Positions 47,822-56,454 of a DNA stretch of 64,000 bases are shown here, one piece after another (position 1 is the first letter of the stretch; every line of letters starts with the position of its first letter). The notes below the pieces were generated by a model, which saw only the letters and a program-made list of their open reading frames with translations, was not told the DNA's origin and did not search any database. Position numbers and translations under genes: made by a program. This DNA comes from Paenirhizobium cremeum (GTDB lineage Bacteria > Pseudomonadota > Alphaproteobacteria > Rhizobiales > Rhizobiaceae), in assembly GCF_022884085.1 (NCBI RefSeq), contig NZ_JAGGCS010000017.1, positions 39,355-103,354 on the forward strand, written 5' to 3'.

Positions 47822-49171
47822 TCATTGTTCCTTGAATGCGCGTGACATGCTGTCGCTGATCGGTTTCGAGAGGTATTCAAAGAATGTCCGCTCCGATGTC
47901 TGGATCAGCACGTCGGCCGGCATACCCGGCACGGGATGGAAGCCATGGACCAACGACAGCTGTTCGTCCGGCACCTCCACCCGCACGATGTAGACGTCCT
48001 TCTGGGTGCCGAGCGTGCCCTCCTCGATCGAGTCCGCCGAGACGTAGAATACCTTGCCCGTCAGCACCGGCGTGGTGCGGCGGTTGAGCGCCGAAAGCCT
48101 GATCGCTGCGGTCTGGCCCTCGCGCAGCTGATCGATCGAGGTACGCAATACCTGCGCCTCGATGATCAAGGGAACCCCGGCTGGCAGGATTTCCATGATC
48201 GGTTTGCCGGTGGTGATGACGCCGCCGGCGGTATGGTAATAGGAGCGCACGACGGTGCCGCTGACCGGCGAGCGGATGACCGTTCGCTCCAGCACCTCGG
48301 CTGCCTCGGTCATCTGTTCACGCACACTGTCGAGATCGGATTCCGCCGTTTCCAGGGCGTCGAGCGCCGCCTGCTTGTTGGAATTGACGGCGATGACGGC
48401 TTCCTGCTGGTATTTGGCGATCTGCGCCTGGTTCTCGTTCAGCTCGCCCTCAAGCCTTGCGAGATCGCCGAGCGCGTCGGCGATTGCCCGCTCCATGGCG
48501 AGGAGATCCATCTTGCGCAGATAGCCGACCTTGACGAGTTTGGCTTTGGAATCGCGCTCCTCCGTCAAGAGCGAAATTTGTCTTTGGAAGGATTCCTTCT
48601 GGCCCTGATAGCCCTTGTAGCGGAATTCCAGCGACTTGATGTTCTTTTCGATGAGGTTGAGCTGTTCCTCCAGCTTGACCTGCTTGCTGTGAAATATGAC
48701 GTTCTGGCTCTGGATGATCGCGTTGACGTCCGGATCGCTTGCTTCCTTCATGACGATGTCGGGGATTTGAAGCTGCTTGGCGCCCTGGGCTTCGGCTTTG
48801 AGCCGCGCCACCACGGCCTCCAGCCGCAGCCGCCGCAGGGTAAGCGCCCTTTCGTTGGCCAGCGCCGCGGTCGGATCGAGAGTGACCAGAATGTCGCCCT
48901 CCTTGACCATGTCGCCTTCGCTGACACGCATTTCCCTGATGATCCCGCCCTCGAGATGCTGCACGATCTTGTTGCTGCCGGTCGCCACGAAGCTGCCCTG
49001 CGCGATGATCGCGGAAGCAAGTGGCGCTGTCGCCGCCCAGAAGCCGAAGCCGCCGAACGTGCTGAAGAGAACCGCAAGCCCGATCATGCTGTGCCGCCGG
49101 ATTGAGCGCGGAACCTCGCTATACCATTCTACGGGTCCCTGGTCGGTTTTCGCTGAAACGCTGCGTGTCAT
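47822..49171 (-). CDS. Type I secretion membrane fusion protein (HlyD/PrtE/PrsE family)
   Basis: 449 residues: one N-terminal membrane helix (SMIGLAVLFSTFGGFGFWAA), a lipoyl-like hairpin (IIREMRVSEGDMVKEGDIL), a long coiled coil (about 130-290, with FHSKQVKLEEQLNLIEKN) and a C-terminal beta domain (TVIRSPVSGTVVRSYYH). Bridges the ABC protein to the outer-membrane TolC. Start 49171 (MTRSVSAK) was chosen; 5 bases after the ABC stop. The outer-membrane component is not encoded here. Confidence 0.9.
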   Translation of the reverse strand: MTRSVSAKTDQGPVEWYSEVPRSIRRHSMIGLAVLFSTFGGFGFWAATAPLASAIIAQGSFVATGSNKIVQHLEGGIIREMRVSEGDMVKEGDILVTLDPTAALANERALTLRRLRLEAVVARLKAEAQGAKQLQIPDIVMKEASDPDVNAIIQSQNVIFHSKQVKLEEQLNLIEKNIKSLEFRYKGYQGQKESFQRQISLLTEERDSKAKLVKVGYLRKMDLLAMERAIADALGDLARLEGELNENQAQIAKYQQEAVIAVNSNKQAALDALETAESDLDSVREQMTEAAEVLERTVIRSPVSGTVVRSYYHTAGGVITTGKPIMEILPAGVPLIIEAQVLRTSIDQLREGQTAAIRLSALNRRTTPVLTGKVFYVSADSIEEGTLGTQKDVYIVRVEVPDEQLSLVHGFHPVPGMPADVLIQTSERTFFEYLSKPISDSMSRAFKEQ

Positions 49172-49176
49172 GATCG

Positions 49177-51765
49177 TCACCTGTTGTCGATGCGCGGCGC
49201 ATCGCGCTCGCCGCCGGCACTCTTGCTCAGGGCCTTGAGCACTTCGACGCGCTCGCCGAACATCGCGACCGAACCGTCCTTGAGCACGAGGATCTTGTCG
49301 ACCACCTGCAGCAGAGCAGGGCGCTGGGTGATCGTGACCGTGGTGATGCCCTGCTTCTTCGCATGAATGAGCGCGCGGGCGAGCGCTGCCTCGCCCTGGG
49401 TATCGAGATTGGAGTTGGGCTCGTCGAGCACCACGAATTTCGGATCGCCGAAAAAGGCGCGGGCAAGGGCGATACGCTGTTTCTGCCCACCCGAAAGCGG
49501 CGCCCCGTCTGCGGCGACAACGGTTTCGTAGCCCTGCGGGAAACCGGCGATCAGTTCGTGGACGTCCGCCAGCATGGCCGCCTCGAAGATCTGGCGGTCG
49601 TCGACGTCGTCGCGCATGCGGCTGATATTCGCCTTGATGGTGCCGGGGAAAAGCTGCACGTCCTGCGGAAGGTAGCCGATGCTTTCGCCGAACTGCCGCT
49701 GGTCCCAGTTCCTGAGGTCCATCAGGTCGAGGCGCACATTGCCCGAAGTCGGCAGGATGGAGCCGACCAGCATCTTGCCGAGCGTCGTCTTGCCGGAGCC
49801 GGAATTGCCGATGATCGCAAGCGATTCCCCCTTGCGGAGAGAGAAGGAAATGCCGTTGAGGATGACCTTCTTCTGCGGCGGCGGCACGAAGAGGATCCGC
49901 TCGACATCGAGCCTTCCCTCGGGATTGGGCAGTCGAAGCCGGGGAAAGTTCAGCGGAGAATTCACCAGCAACTGCTTGATGCGGCCGTAAGCAGAGGCCG
50001 ACTTGTTGAACTGGTTCCATCCCTCGATCGCGCCTTCGATCGGAGCAAGAGCCCGGCCGGAGATGATCGAGGCCGCGATCACCATCCCGCCGGTCAAGTG
50101 CCCCGAAAGCGACAGATGAGCCCCCCAGCCAAGCAGGGCGATCTGCGTCATCATGCGGCAGGCCTTGGAGACGCCGGCGAACATGATGTTCCTGTCCTGT
50201 GCCGCGACATGCGACTTCAGCGAGCCGGCGGTCTCCTGCCCCCACATTCGGACTGCCTCGGGGATCATGGCGAGCGCATTGATGATCTGCGAATTGCGTG
50301 ACATGGATTCGAGGTGGAAGTTCGCCCGGCTGGCAAAACCGTTGGCCTCCGCGAAATATCGCGCCGTAAAACGCTGGTTCAGGAAGGCGATGAAGAACAG
50401 CACCGCGCAGCAGCCGAGAATGATGAGGCCGAGATGCGGATGCACCAGATAAACCACCAGCACGAAGAGCGGCATCAGGGGCGCGTCGAGGAAGGCGATC
50501 AGCGTCCCCGAGGTCAGGAAACTGCGCAGTTGCTGCAGGTCCTGCAGGATCTGGTAGTCCTTGCCGGACCCGTGCAGCGAGGCCCTGGCGGCTGCGCTGA
50601 GGATGGGGGCGCCAAGCTGCACCTCCAGTTCGACGGCCGTGCGCATGAGGATGAAGCGGCGGATGGCGTCGAGGAAAGCCTGCAACAGGACCGCGCCAAC
50701 GACCGCGACGGTCAGCATGATGAGCGTGTCCATCGAGCGGCTGGTGAGCACGCGGTCGGAAATCTGGAACAGGTAGAGCGGGATGGCGAGAAGCAGCACG
50801 TTGATGGCAACGGTGAACACCATCACGATCAGCATGTTGCGCCGGACGGCTGCGATGCCCTTGGCGAGACTTGCGGCGAAATTCACCGGACCGCTGCGTT
50901 TGTGGAAGCCGGCGTGACCGCCGCTGCCGCCGCCGCCATTGCCGCCGCCGTCCGGTTCCTTGCCGTTGCCGCCTCCGCCGCCGGAGGGACGCCGTTCGTT
51001 TTCCCGGACAGGCCCGCGGTTATTTTCGATCGTCTTGCCGAATGGCTTGTCCGGCAAGGGCTTGCCGTCGATTTCACGGACCGGCTGCTCGCGTCGGGCC
51101 ACCGTTTCGGCTGTGGTGGGCACGACCTTTGCGGTCGTTGACGAGACGGCCGCCCCGCTTTTGTTCTCATTATTTTGAGCAGGGGCGGCCGCCCGTCCGG
51201 CGGACCTGTCTGGTGCCGCAGCCGCGGTGTCCGGCGGCACCGTTCGAGCAGTTGCCTGCGGCCCCCTGGAGGCGGGACCGTCCGGTTTCGCGACTGCGGC
51301 CTCTGTGGCGGCAGTCTGCCGCATGGAGGGCTGGAAGGCGGCGTCATCGAGACGCTTCAGGTTCTCGATAACATCGTTGATCGTCGGAATGGCCGCCGCC
51401 GGCTGCTGGGGCGGCGTCCGTGCCGGAGGAACTGCGGCCCGCATGTCACCGGTTCCGATCCGATCGACGGCAGCGGGAGGCGGGCCGGCAGGCCGCGCCG
51501 GGCTGTCCGGCTGCGGCCGGACGAAGGCCTTCGGCATTTCGCTCGCCGTTCTTTCGACAACCGGTTGGGGCGGTTCCAGCCTCTCCGCAAGTTGCGTGGT
51601 CGAGACCGTCAGTTTCTTCAGGTTATCGATCACGTCATCGATCGCCGAGATGCATGCATCCGTCAGGCCCGCATCCTCCTTGCCGGCCGGTAAGGCCGGT
51701 TGCGCGTCCTTGCCAAGCTCGATCGCCTCGCTTTTCGACAGTTCCTCTTTCGATACGTGGTTCAT
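49177..51765 (-). CDS. Type I secretion ABC transporter with long disordered N-terminal extension
   Basis: 862 residues, about 290 more than PrtD/PrsD-type transporters. Residues 1-290 are Pro/Ala/Thr-rich and disordered, with two near-copies of one helix: IDDVIDNLKKL (42-52) and INDVIENLKRL (129-139), and a Gly-rich stretch (261-283). Residues about 300-560 hold six membrane helices of the exporter fold. The ATPase has Walker A GNSGSGKTT, signature LSGGQKQR and Walker B FVVLDEP. It exports unfolded proteins with MFP and TolC. The extension could bind substrates or an accessory protein; this is inference. Confidence 0.9.
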   Translation of the reverse strand: MNHVSKEELSKSEAIELGKDAQPALPAGKEDAGLTDACISAIDDVIDNLKKLTVSTTQLAERLEPPQPVVERTASEMPKAFVRPQPDSPARPAGPPPAAVDRIGTGDMRAAVPPARTPPQQPAAAIPTINDVIENLKRLDDAAFQPSMRQTAATEAAVAKPDGPASRGPQATARTVPPDTAAAAPDRSAGRAAAPAQNNENKSGAAVSSTTAKVVPTTAETVARREQPVREIDGKPLPDKPFGKTIENNRGPVRENERRPSGGGGGNGKEPDGGGNGGGGSGGHAGFHKRSGPVNFAASLAKGIAAVRRNMLIVMVFTVAINVLLLAIPLYLFQISDRVLTSRSMDTLIMLTVAVVGAVLLQAFLDAIRRFILMRTAVELEVQLGAPILSAAARASLHGSGKDYQILQDLQQLRSFLTSGTLIAFLDAPLMPLFVLVVYLVHPHLGLIILGCCAVLFFIAFLNQRFTARYFAEANGFASRANFHLESMSRNSQIINALAMIPEAVRMWGQETAGSLKSHVAAQDRNIMFAGVSKACRMMTQIALLGWGAHLSLSGHLTGGMVIAASIISGRALAPIEGAIEGWNQFNKSASAYGRIKQLLVNSPLNFPRLRLPNPEGRLDVERILFVPPPQKKVILNGISFSLRKGESLAIIGNSGSGKTTLGKMLVGSILPTSGNVRLDLMDLRNWDQRQFGESIGYLPQDVQLFPGTIKANISRMRDDVDDRQIFEAAMLADVHELIAGFPQGYETVVAADGAPLSGGQKQRIALARAFFGDPKFVVLDEPNSNLDTQGEAALARALIHAKKQGITTVTITQRPALLQVVDKILVLKDGSVAMFGERVEVLKALSKSAGGERDAPRIDNR

Positions 51766-51787
51766 TGCGTTCCCCAGGGATTGGCGT

Positions 51788-53836
51788 TCAGGCGATCACG
51801 GTCTGCATCACGTCCGCCGGACTTGCGCCCGGCCCGCAAAGATCGCCGCCTGAATTGAAGATTGCGTCATCCGTGTCGGGGGTCACGGGATCGTCATCGA
51901 GAAAGGCGAGGATTTCGTTGGCGAGCTGGTTGTTCAACGGCTGCGGCTGCGTCGTGTCGTTTTCCACCAGCCCTCCCTGAATGAGAATGGCATCGGAATA
52001 GGTCTGCCCCGCCACATAGGTCGTTCCGCCGAAGCTGTCGTAATCGATGACCTGAGCGATATTCGCCACCGTGTTGCTGCCGGTATCGATGATGACCGAT
52101 GCGTTCTCGTTGTTGGCGAGCAACTCGGAAGCCACCTGCGTGACGCTGTCGGCGTCACCGAGAATGCTGACCTGCTTGATGTAGGTCACGTCGTAGAGAT
52201 TGCCGGTGATGTAGAGCACGTTCAGCCATTCGTATCCGGCGAAATTGGTGTCGCCGGCCAGAGTCTCCGGCATGTCCGGATCGCCAGTTTCGATCGCCTG
52301 CTGCGATTGCTGCATGTGGTCCGGCATCGTCTCGAAACGGTCATTGGCCCCGACATTCTGGATCGAAGCCTGGTTCCAGAGAAGGTTGTTTCCGGTCTGC
52401 GTCTCGACGCCATCGGGAAGCGTGCCGTCGCCCCCGATCCTGTCGTTGTCGTAGAGGATTGCGAGCTGGCTGATGATGTTCATGTCCAGCACATTGCCGC
52501 CGACGATGACGAGATCGTATTGCTGGCTTATCCCGAGATAGGCGGTAAGGTTGAAGACCGCATTGCCGCCCACCAGCACCGAGGTCTCGCAGCCGGTCGT
52601 CGTGACCACCATCTGGTCGTTGTCGGTGACGAAATTGTATTGCTCGATCCACTGCACGAAACAGACATCGCCTTCGATGACGCTCACGCGCCAGTCCGAA
52701 GGATAGACGGGGTCTTCGCCCTGGCCGTCGTCCGCCTGATTTTCGCTCGTTTCTCCGAAGGTCGTACGGTCGAAGACGCCGATATTCATCGCGACCGTCG
52801 GTGCCTGCTCGCCCGCGCCGTCCTCGCCTTTCCCGCATCCCGTCGGGATATAGTCGTTGTTGTCGTTGTCGGAATAGACATAGGCCTGCGTGATGACATC
52901 GACCTGATGGTAATTGCCCATGACGCTCATCACAGGCGTAATCACACCCGTCGTGGTCACGCTCGCGACGTTGGCGACGACATTGGCGCCGGCGGCGACG
53001 GTCAGAACGTTTTCCGGACCGGCCTGTTCGAGCGGCGTCTCGCTCGGCTCCGGCTCCTCCGGCTGGTCCGCGATGCCGCGGTCGGGCATGTGATCGTCCA
53101 GTGCCGGAGCCTCGTCCGTCAGGACGCCGTTGACGTAGGTGCCTTGAATATCGTTGCCCGCGATCACGAAATCGACTTCCGCATCCTCGGTCAACGAGGT
53201 GGTGTCGTTGGCGAGCAGGCCCTCGTTGAATTCGTGGACTTCCTGCGCTATCTGCTGCAGGTTTTCATAGGTGTCGGTACGGTCGAAATCCGCAAATGGC
53301 GTGAAGACGTCCGCTGCGTTTGCGAATTCGGCCAGCCGTTCGGTGACGTAGCCGGTGTCCAGGCGTGCGTGCTCCTGGCCGGTCATGTTCAGATAGTCAT
53401 CGTCGAAAAGCAGGTTGACCTGGGAAATGTGGGATATCGCGGACCCGGGGCCCGGATAGACTGCGAGACGTTCTTCCGGCATCTCCATCGGGATGGTCGG
53501 GTCGGCCTGGTCTATGCGCGGCAGCCTGTAGCCTCCCGACAGGCCGTCATCCAGGTCGCGCAGAAGCTGTTGCGGATCGGGATCGAACGGCGCCCGGCCC
53601 CCGACATCGAACAGGCGATAATCGCCATCCCTGTAGGTGACGTCGGGATCGAACCCTCTCAGCACGAGTTGCGATGCGAAGTCCGGATCGAGGGCCTCGA
53701 GTTCCGGCGGAGGCGGCGGGTCCTCGCCATGAACTTTACCTTCGGTGTAGCCGATGCGCAGCCGCGCCTCGTCTATCACGCTGTCGAAATGCCCGATGAA
53801 ATGGGCGATGATGTCGGAAATCCTGTCCGCCTGCAT
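51788..53836 (-). CDS. Candidate type I secretion substrate, acidic Asn/Asp-rich repeat protein
   Basis: 682 residues, strongly acidic, no N-terminal signal peptide, as expected of a type I substrate. A weak motif recurs: SAISHISQVNLLFDDD (132-147), QVDVITQAYVYSDND (311-325), FVQWIEQYNFVTDND (393-407), MNIISQLAILYDND (452-465) and VTYIKQVSILGDAD (550-563); consensus I-x-Q-x3-L-x-D-(N/D)-D. This looks like beta-solenoid turns with Ca2+-binding acidic loops, but it is not a standard RTX nonapeptide. The C-terminus is acidic with hydrophobic residues (LANEILAFLDDDP; VMQTVIA), plausible as a secretion signal. 22 bases upstream of the transporter gene. Not assigned to a known family. Confidence 0.65.
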   Translation of the reverse strand: MQADRISDIIAHFIGHFDSVIDEARLRIGYTEGKVHGEDPPPPPELEALDPDFASQLVLRGFDPDVTYRDGDYRLFDVGGRAPFDPDPQQLLRDLDDGLSGGYRLPRIDQADPTIPMEMPEERLAVYPGPGSAISHISQVNLLFDDDYLNMTGQEHARLDTGYVTERLAEFANAADVFTPFADFDRTDTYENLQQIAQEVHEFNEGLLANDTTSLTEDAEVDFVIAGNDIQGTYVNGVLTDEAPALDDHMPDRGIADQPEEPEPSETPLEQAGPENVLTVAAGANVVANVASVTTTGVITPVMSVMGNYHQVDVITQAYVYSDNDNNDYIPTGCGKGEDGAGEQAPTVAMNIGVFDRTTFGETSENQADDGQGEDPVYPSDWRVSVIEGDVCFVQWIEQYNFVTDNDQMVVTTTGCETSVLVGGNAVFNLTAYLGISQQYDLVIVGGNVLDMNIISQLAILYDNDRIGGDGTLPDGVETQTGNNLLWNQASIQNVGANDRFETMPDHMQQSQQAIETGDPDMPETLAGDTNFAGYEWLNVLYITGNLYDVTYIKQVSILGDADSVTQVASELLANNENASVIIDTGSNTVANIAQVIDYDSFGGTTYVAGQTYSDAILIQGGLVENDTTQPQPLNNQLANEILAFLDDDPVTPDTDDAIFNSGGDLCGPGASPADVMQTVIA

Positions 53837-53911
53837 GGCCGCCTCCCTTTACTCACGCCCTCCAGCATGCGTCCGTGCGTTTCGGCGCATCTCTTGCATC
53901 CGCTGGTGAGC

Positions 53912-53952
53912 CTCAAGCCGTTGAGACTGCACCGGCCACGACCGGTGCAGTC
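53912..53952 (-). terminator. Tandem hairpins between the two candidate substrate genes
   Basis: A perfect 11-bp stem GACTGCACCGG/CCGGTGCAGTC with a 6-base loop (53925-53952) is followed on the minus strand by CTCAA/TTGAG (53912-53925). No T run follows, so it probably attenuates or stabilises rather than ends the transcript. Confidence 0.5.
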
Positions 53953-53976
53953 CTTTCCTGTCTTGGGGGAGAGCAG

Positions 53977-54966
53977 TTAAGCGCCGGACGAATCCTCGCC
54001 GATGTCGGTGACGTTCGAATTGCCGCCGATGACGCTGCTGTCGATGGTGTTGGACAGCATGTTGGCGCCCTGGACGAATTCGAAGTGGAAGCCCGAATTA
54101 GCGAGGATCGCGGAGGCATCAGCCGTGCTGGCGCCGCTGACGTCGTCGCTGGCCCTGAGGTCCCAGCCCTTGGCGTCGAGTTCCATGCCCTCGCTGCTGT
54201 CGGCAGTGCCGCCGGTTGCCGAGAGGAAGTTCTGGGCTCCGCCATTCTGCATGCTGACTTCCCAGGCGGTATCCTGGTCGGCGAGGTGGCTCGCCTGGAC
54301 CGCACTGAAGCCGCTGTCGTTGCCGACGCCATTCAGGGAGTTGTTCAGGATGTTGTCGACGTTGAGCGAGAACGAGAAGTCGTCGCCGATATCGAAGGTA
54401 AGGTCGCCACCGGCGATGCCGAGATTGCCGAAGTCGTGGACGTTGTCGAGCTGGCCGAAATCGTCATCGGACGAATTGAAGCTGTCGCTCGTGGTGATGT
54501 TGAAGCTGTCGGTCGTCGTCTTGATGTCGGTCTCGGTTTCCGTGACCGTCTTGATGTCGGTGTCGATATCCGTTTCGGTGTTGGAGTAGGACTTGCTGTC
54601 ATAGCTCCAGTCGTAGTCGGAGGAATTGTAGCTGTCCGTCACGGTTTTGGTGTCGTTGTCCGTGATGGTCTTGATGTCGGTTTCGGTTTCGGTGTTCGAA
54701 TAGGACTTGCTGTCGTAGCTCCAGTCATATTCGTTGTCGCGATTGTTGCCGTTGTCGGCCGCGACATCCACGTCGATCTTGGAATCGACGTCTACATCGA
54801 CGCTGTTGTCGGTATTGTCACGGTTGTCGCCGTTGGCGACGCCGCCGACATAGCCGGTCGACCCCTCATCGACCTCGGTTGAGTTGATCGCGCTGTTGGC
54901 AAAGCCGTCAGCCAGAGCGCCGACATTGGTCTCCTCGGAGCCCTTCGGATCATAGTCGTGGGACAT
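53977..54966 (-). CDS. Candidate secreted acidic protein with tandem YDWSYDSKSYSNTET repeats
   Basis: 329 residues from ATG 54966 (GGAGG 7 bases upstream). Acidic, Ser/Thr/Asn/Asp-rich, nearly devoid of Cys and Arg. Residues 80-117 and 118-167 are tandem copies beginning YDWSYDSKSYSNTET and going on with T/D-rich IKT(I/V)T units. The C-terminal 140 residues are more hydrophobic (GGDLTFDIGDDFSFSLNVDN; ANSGFHFEFVQGANML). No signal peptide, so type I export by the adjoining transporter is inferred. Not recognised in any family; biofilm or matrix protein is a possibility. Confidence 0.65.
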   Translation of the reverse strand: MSHDYDPKGSEETNVGALADGFANSAINSTEVDEGSTGYVGGVANGDNRDNTDNSVDVDVDSKIDVDVAADNGNNRDNEYDWSYDSKSYSNTETETDIKTITDNDTKTVTDSYNSSDYDWSYDSKSYSNTETDIDTDIKTVTETETDIKTTTDSFNITTSDSFNSSDDDFGQLDNVHDFGNLGIAGGDLTFDIGDDFSFSLNVDNILNNSLNGVGNDSGFSAVQASHLADQDTAWEVSMQNGGAQNFLSATGGTADSSEGMELDAKGWDLRASDDVSGASTADASAILANSGFHFEFVQGANMLSNTIDSSVIGGNSNVTDIGEDSSGA

Positions 54967-55103
54967 TTCCATTCCTCCAAAAAAAATGGAGCAGCTCTCG
55001 AAAATCCCTCTCATCTCAAATGGGATCTGTTTCGCGCTTGCTCCGTATTGTTGTGTGCAGTGGGTATACGAACTACGTTTTATCCACCGTGGCTAAGTCG
55101 TTT

Positions 55104-55162
55104 TCGGGATGTATCTATCCTGAAGACGTATTCTCCCCGTCCCGAAATGCGAATACATTTCG
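55104..55162. promoter_or_regulatory. Two 20-bp dyads, 39 bp apart, upstream of the substrate gene
   Basis: TCGGGATGTATCTATCCTGA (55104-55123) and CGAAATGCGAATACATTTCG (55143-55162) each have 7-base arms and a 6-base spacer; the second is perfect, the first 6 of 7. LuxR/NarL-type regulators bind 20-bp dyads, and such a regulator is encoded next door. Confidence 0.4.
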
Positions 55163-55569
55163 AAATCGTTCCTGTTTTGAGTTTTGTTTATTGATCGGAA
55201 GAGAGAAATTGCAGGAATTCTTACAAAGTACCCGTGAATGCCGTCGATTTTTCCTCCCGACGATCAAAATCAACAGGAAAACGGGCGGCGTTCATAGCCA
55301 CGAAATGGGATTAGTCACAAATGCCGGATGCTCCCGAAGACCCCGTTGATGGCCGGCGTTGGCGTCAGGCGTTTTCGGAGGGCTTTGGAAATCCGTTAAA
55401 ATTTCACTAAAAAGCAGGGGGTAATACTGAAGGGCGTCATGGACGCAAAACCTGTGGAGAAGGCCCGAATGTGCCCAAAAAAGTCGCGTTTTGCCCGCGT
55501 TTGTGGTTTTTTTGACGCGGAATAACCCAAAATGGTCATTTCCAATCCCTGTTTTTCGCACTAACATAA

Positions 55570-55584
55570 TTAACTAATAGTTAA
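55570..55584. promoter_or_regulatory. CtrA-type binding site, also a perfect palindrome, upstream of luxR-type gene
   Basis: TTAACTAATAGTTAA matches TTAA-N7-TTAA exactly and is fully palindromic around its central A. It lies 85 bases before the regulator start. Confidence 0.55.
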
Positions 55585-55668
55585 AAGACGAAGGGGTGTT
55601 GGGGGCCAACAGCGGCTCTCCCGAGGTTCTACATGTAGCGCGTAAGTTAACGCCAAGGGGAGGCATGT

Positions 55669-56439
55669 ATGTTTATGACAGAGTCACATATAAGTGATAC
55701 CGCACGTCATATGCCGGGGGTAATGCAAGAAAATACAATACTGATGATAGCGAAGCAGGACTTGCTCGCGGAATGCCTCGCAGAGGTTCTTTCCAGAAAA
55801 TTCCCAAATCATAACATTATTGTTCGGCAAGGTATCCAGGATATAAAGGATTATGAAGGCGACGGGGCAAATTTGATCTTGCTCTATCGTTTGTCCACCG
55901 TGGATATACAGGAAGTTCTTCAGCGCCTGCAGCCGAGCAAGGGTGACACATCGGTGGGCATCGTCGTCGAGGCCGTAGGCCAGCTCGACCCATATTTTCG
56001 CACTCTGGCGGAAGCCCGAACAATTGATGGGATTTTGCCGCTCAACTTGCGGCTGGATGTCTTTCTCGCCGCTGTCGACCTTCTTGCAAAGGGTGGCGAG
56101 CATTTTCCATCCGCACTTCTGCAACGCCTGAGCAGTGACGCTCCCCTGGTGGAGGCCTCCTTTGAAAGCGGTCTCGTCAAGGCAGCGAGATCCAACACGC
56201 TTACCTTGCCGAACGGCGACATGGCGGCGCTCACGACGCGCGAGGTGCAGATCCTCGATCTGATCTGCGAGGGGACGCAAAACAAGATCATCGCCGATCG
56301 TCTCAACCTTTCGGAAAATACCGTGAAGGTTCATATCCGCAATATTTATAAGAAGATGCACGTGCGCAACCGTACGGAGGCGGCGTCCCGGTTCTTCAAC
56401 AATGATCGGGGTGGCGGTTCAAGCAGGCGTCAGAACTGA
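55669..56439 (+). CDS. LuxR/FixJ family response-regulator-like transcription factor
   Basis: 256 residues. The N-terminal 130 residues are receiver-like (ENTILMIAKQDLLAECLAEVL) but lack the usual Asp phosphorylation signature, so it may be a pseudo-receiver. The C-terminal LuxR HTH is LTTREVQILDLICEGTQNKI ... ADRLNLSENTVKVHIRNIYK. GGGGAGG lies 5 bases before ATG 55669; ATG 55675 is an alternative. It sits between the secretion locus and the polysaccharide operon and could control either. The acidic tail region ends in GGGSSRRQN. Confidence 0.83.
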   Translation: MFMTESHISDTARHMPGVMQENTILMIAKQDLLAECLAEVLSRKFPNHNIIVRQGIQDIKDYEGDGANLILLYRLSTVDIQEVLQRLQPSKGDTSVGIVVEAVGQLDPYFRTLAEARTIDGILPLNLRLDVFLAAVDLLAKGGEHFPSALLQRLSSDAPLVEASFESGLVKAARSNTLTLPNGDMAALTTREVQILDLICEGTQNKIIADRLNLSENTVKVHIRNIYKKMHVRNRTEAASRFFNNDRGGGSSRRQN

Positions 56440-56454
56440 TCGCTGCCGGTCGTC

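Larger units (their letters stand above)
54967..55668. other. 702-base A/T-rich regulatory gap between secretion locus and luxR-type gene
   Basis: No gene seen. Markedly A/T-richer than the neighbours. Holds divergent promoters, two 20-base dyads and a CtrA-type site, noted separately. A run of A follows the ribosome site of the substrate gene (minus strand T-run at 54976-54984). Confidence 0.5.

Noticed and set aside
49172..50245. N-terminal extension of the fusion protein frame through the ABC gene
   Set aside because: Text is out-of-frame ABC sequence; the ATG at 49171 five bases after the ABC stop is the natural start.
55396..55410. Further CtrA site TTAAAATTTCACTAA
   Set aside because: Only seven of eight consensus bases match, in an A/T-rich gap where such matches are expected.
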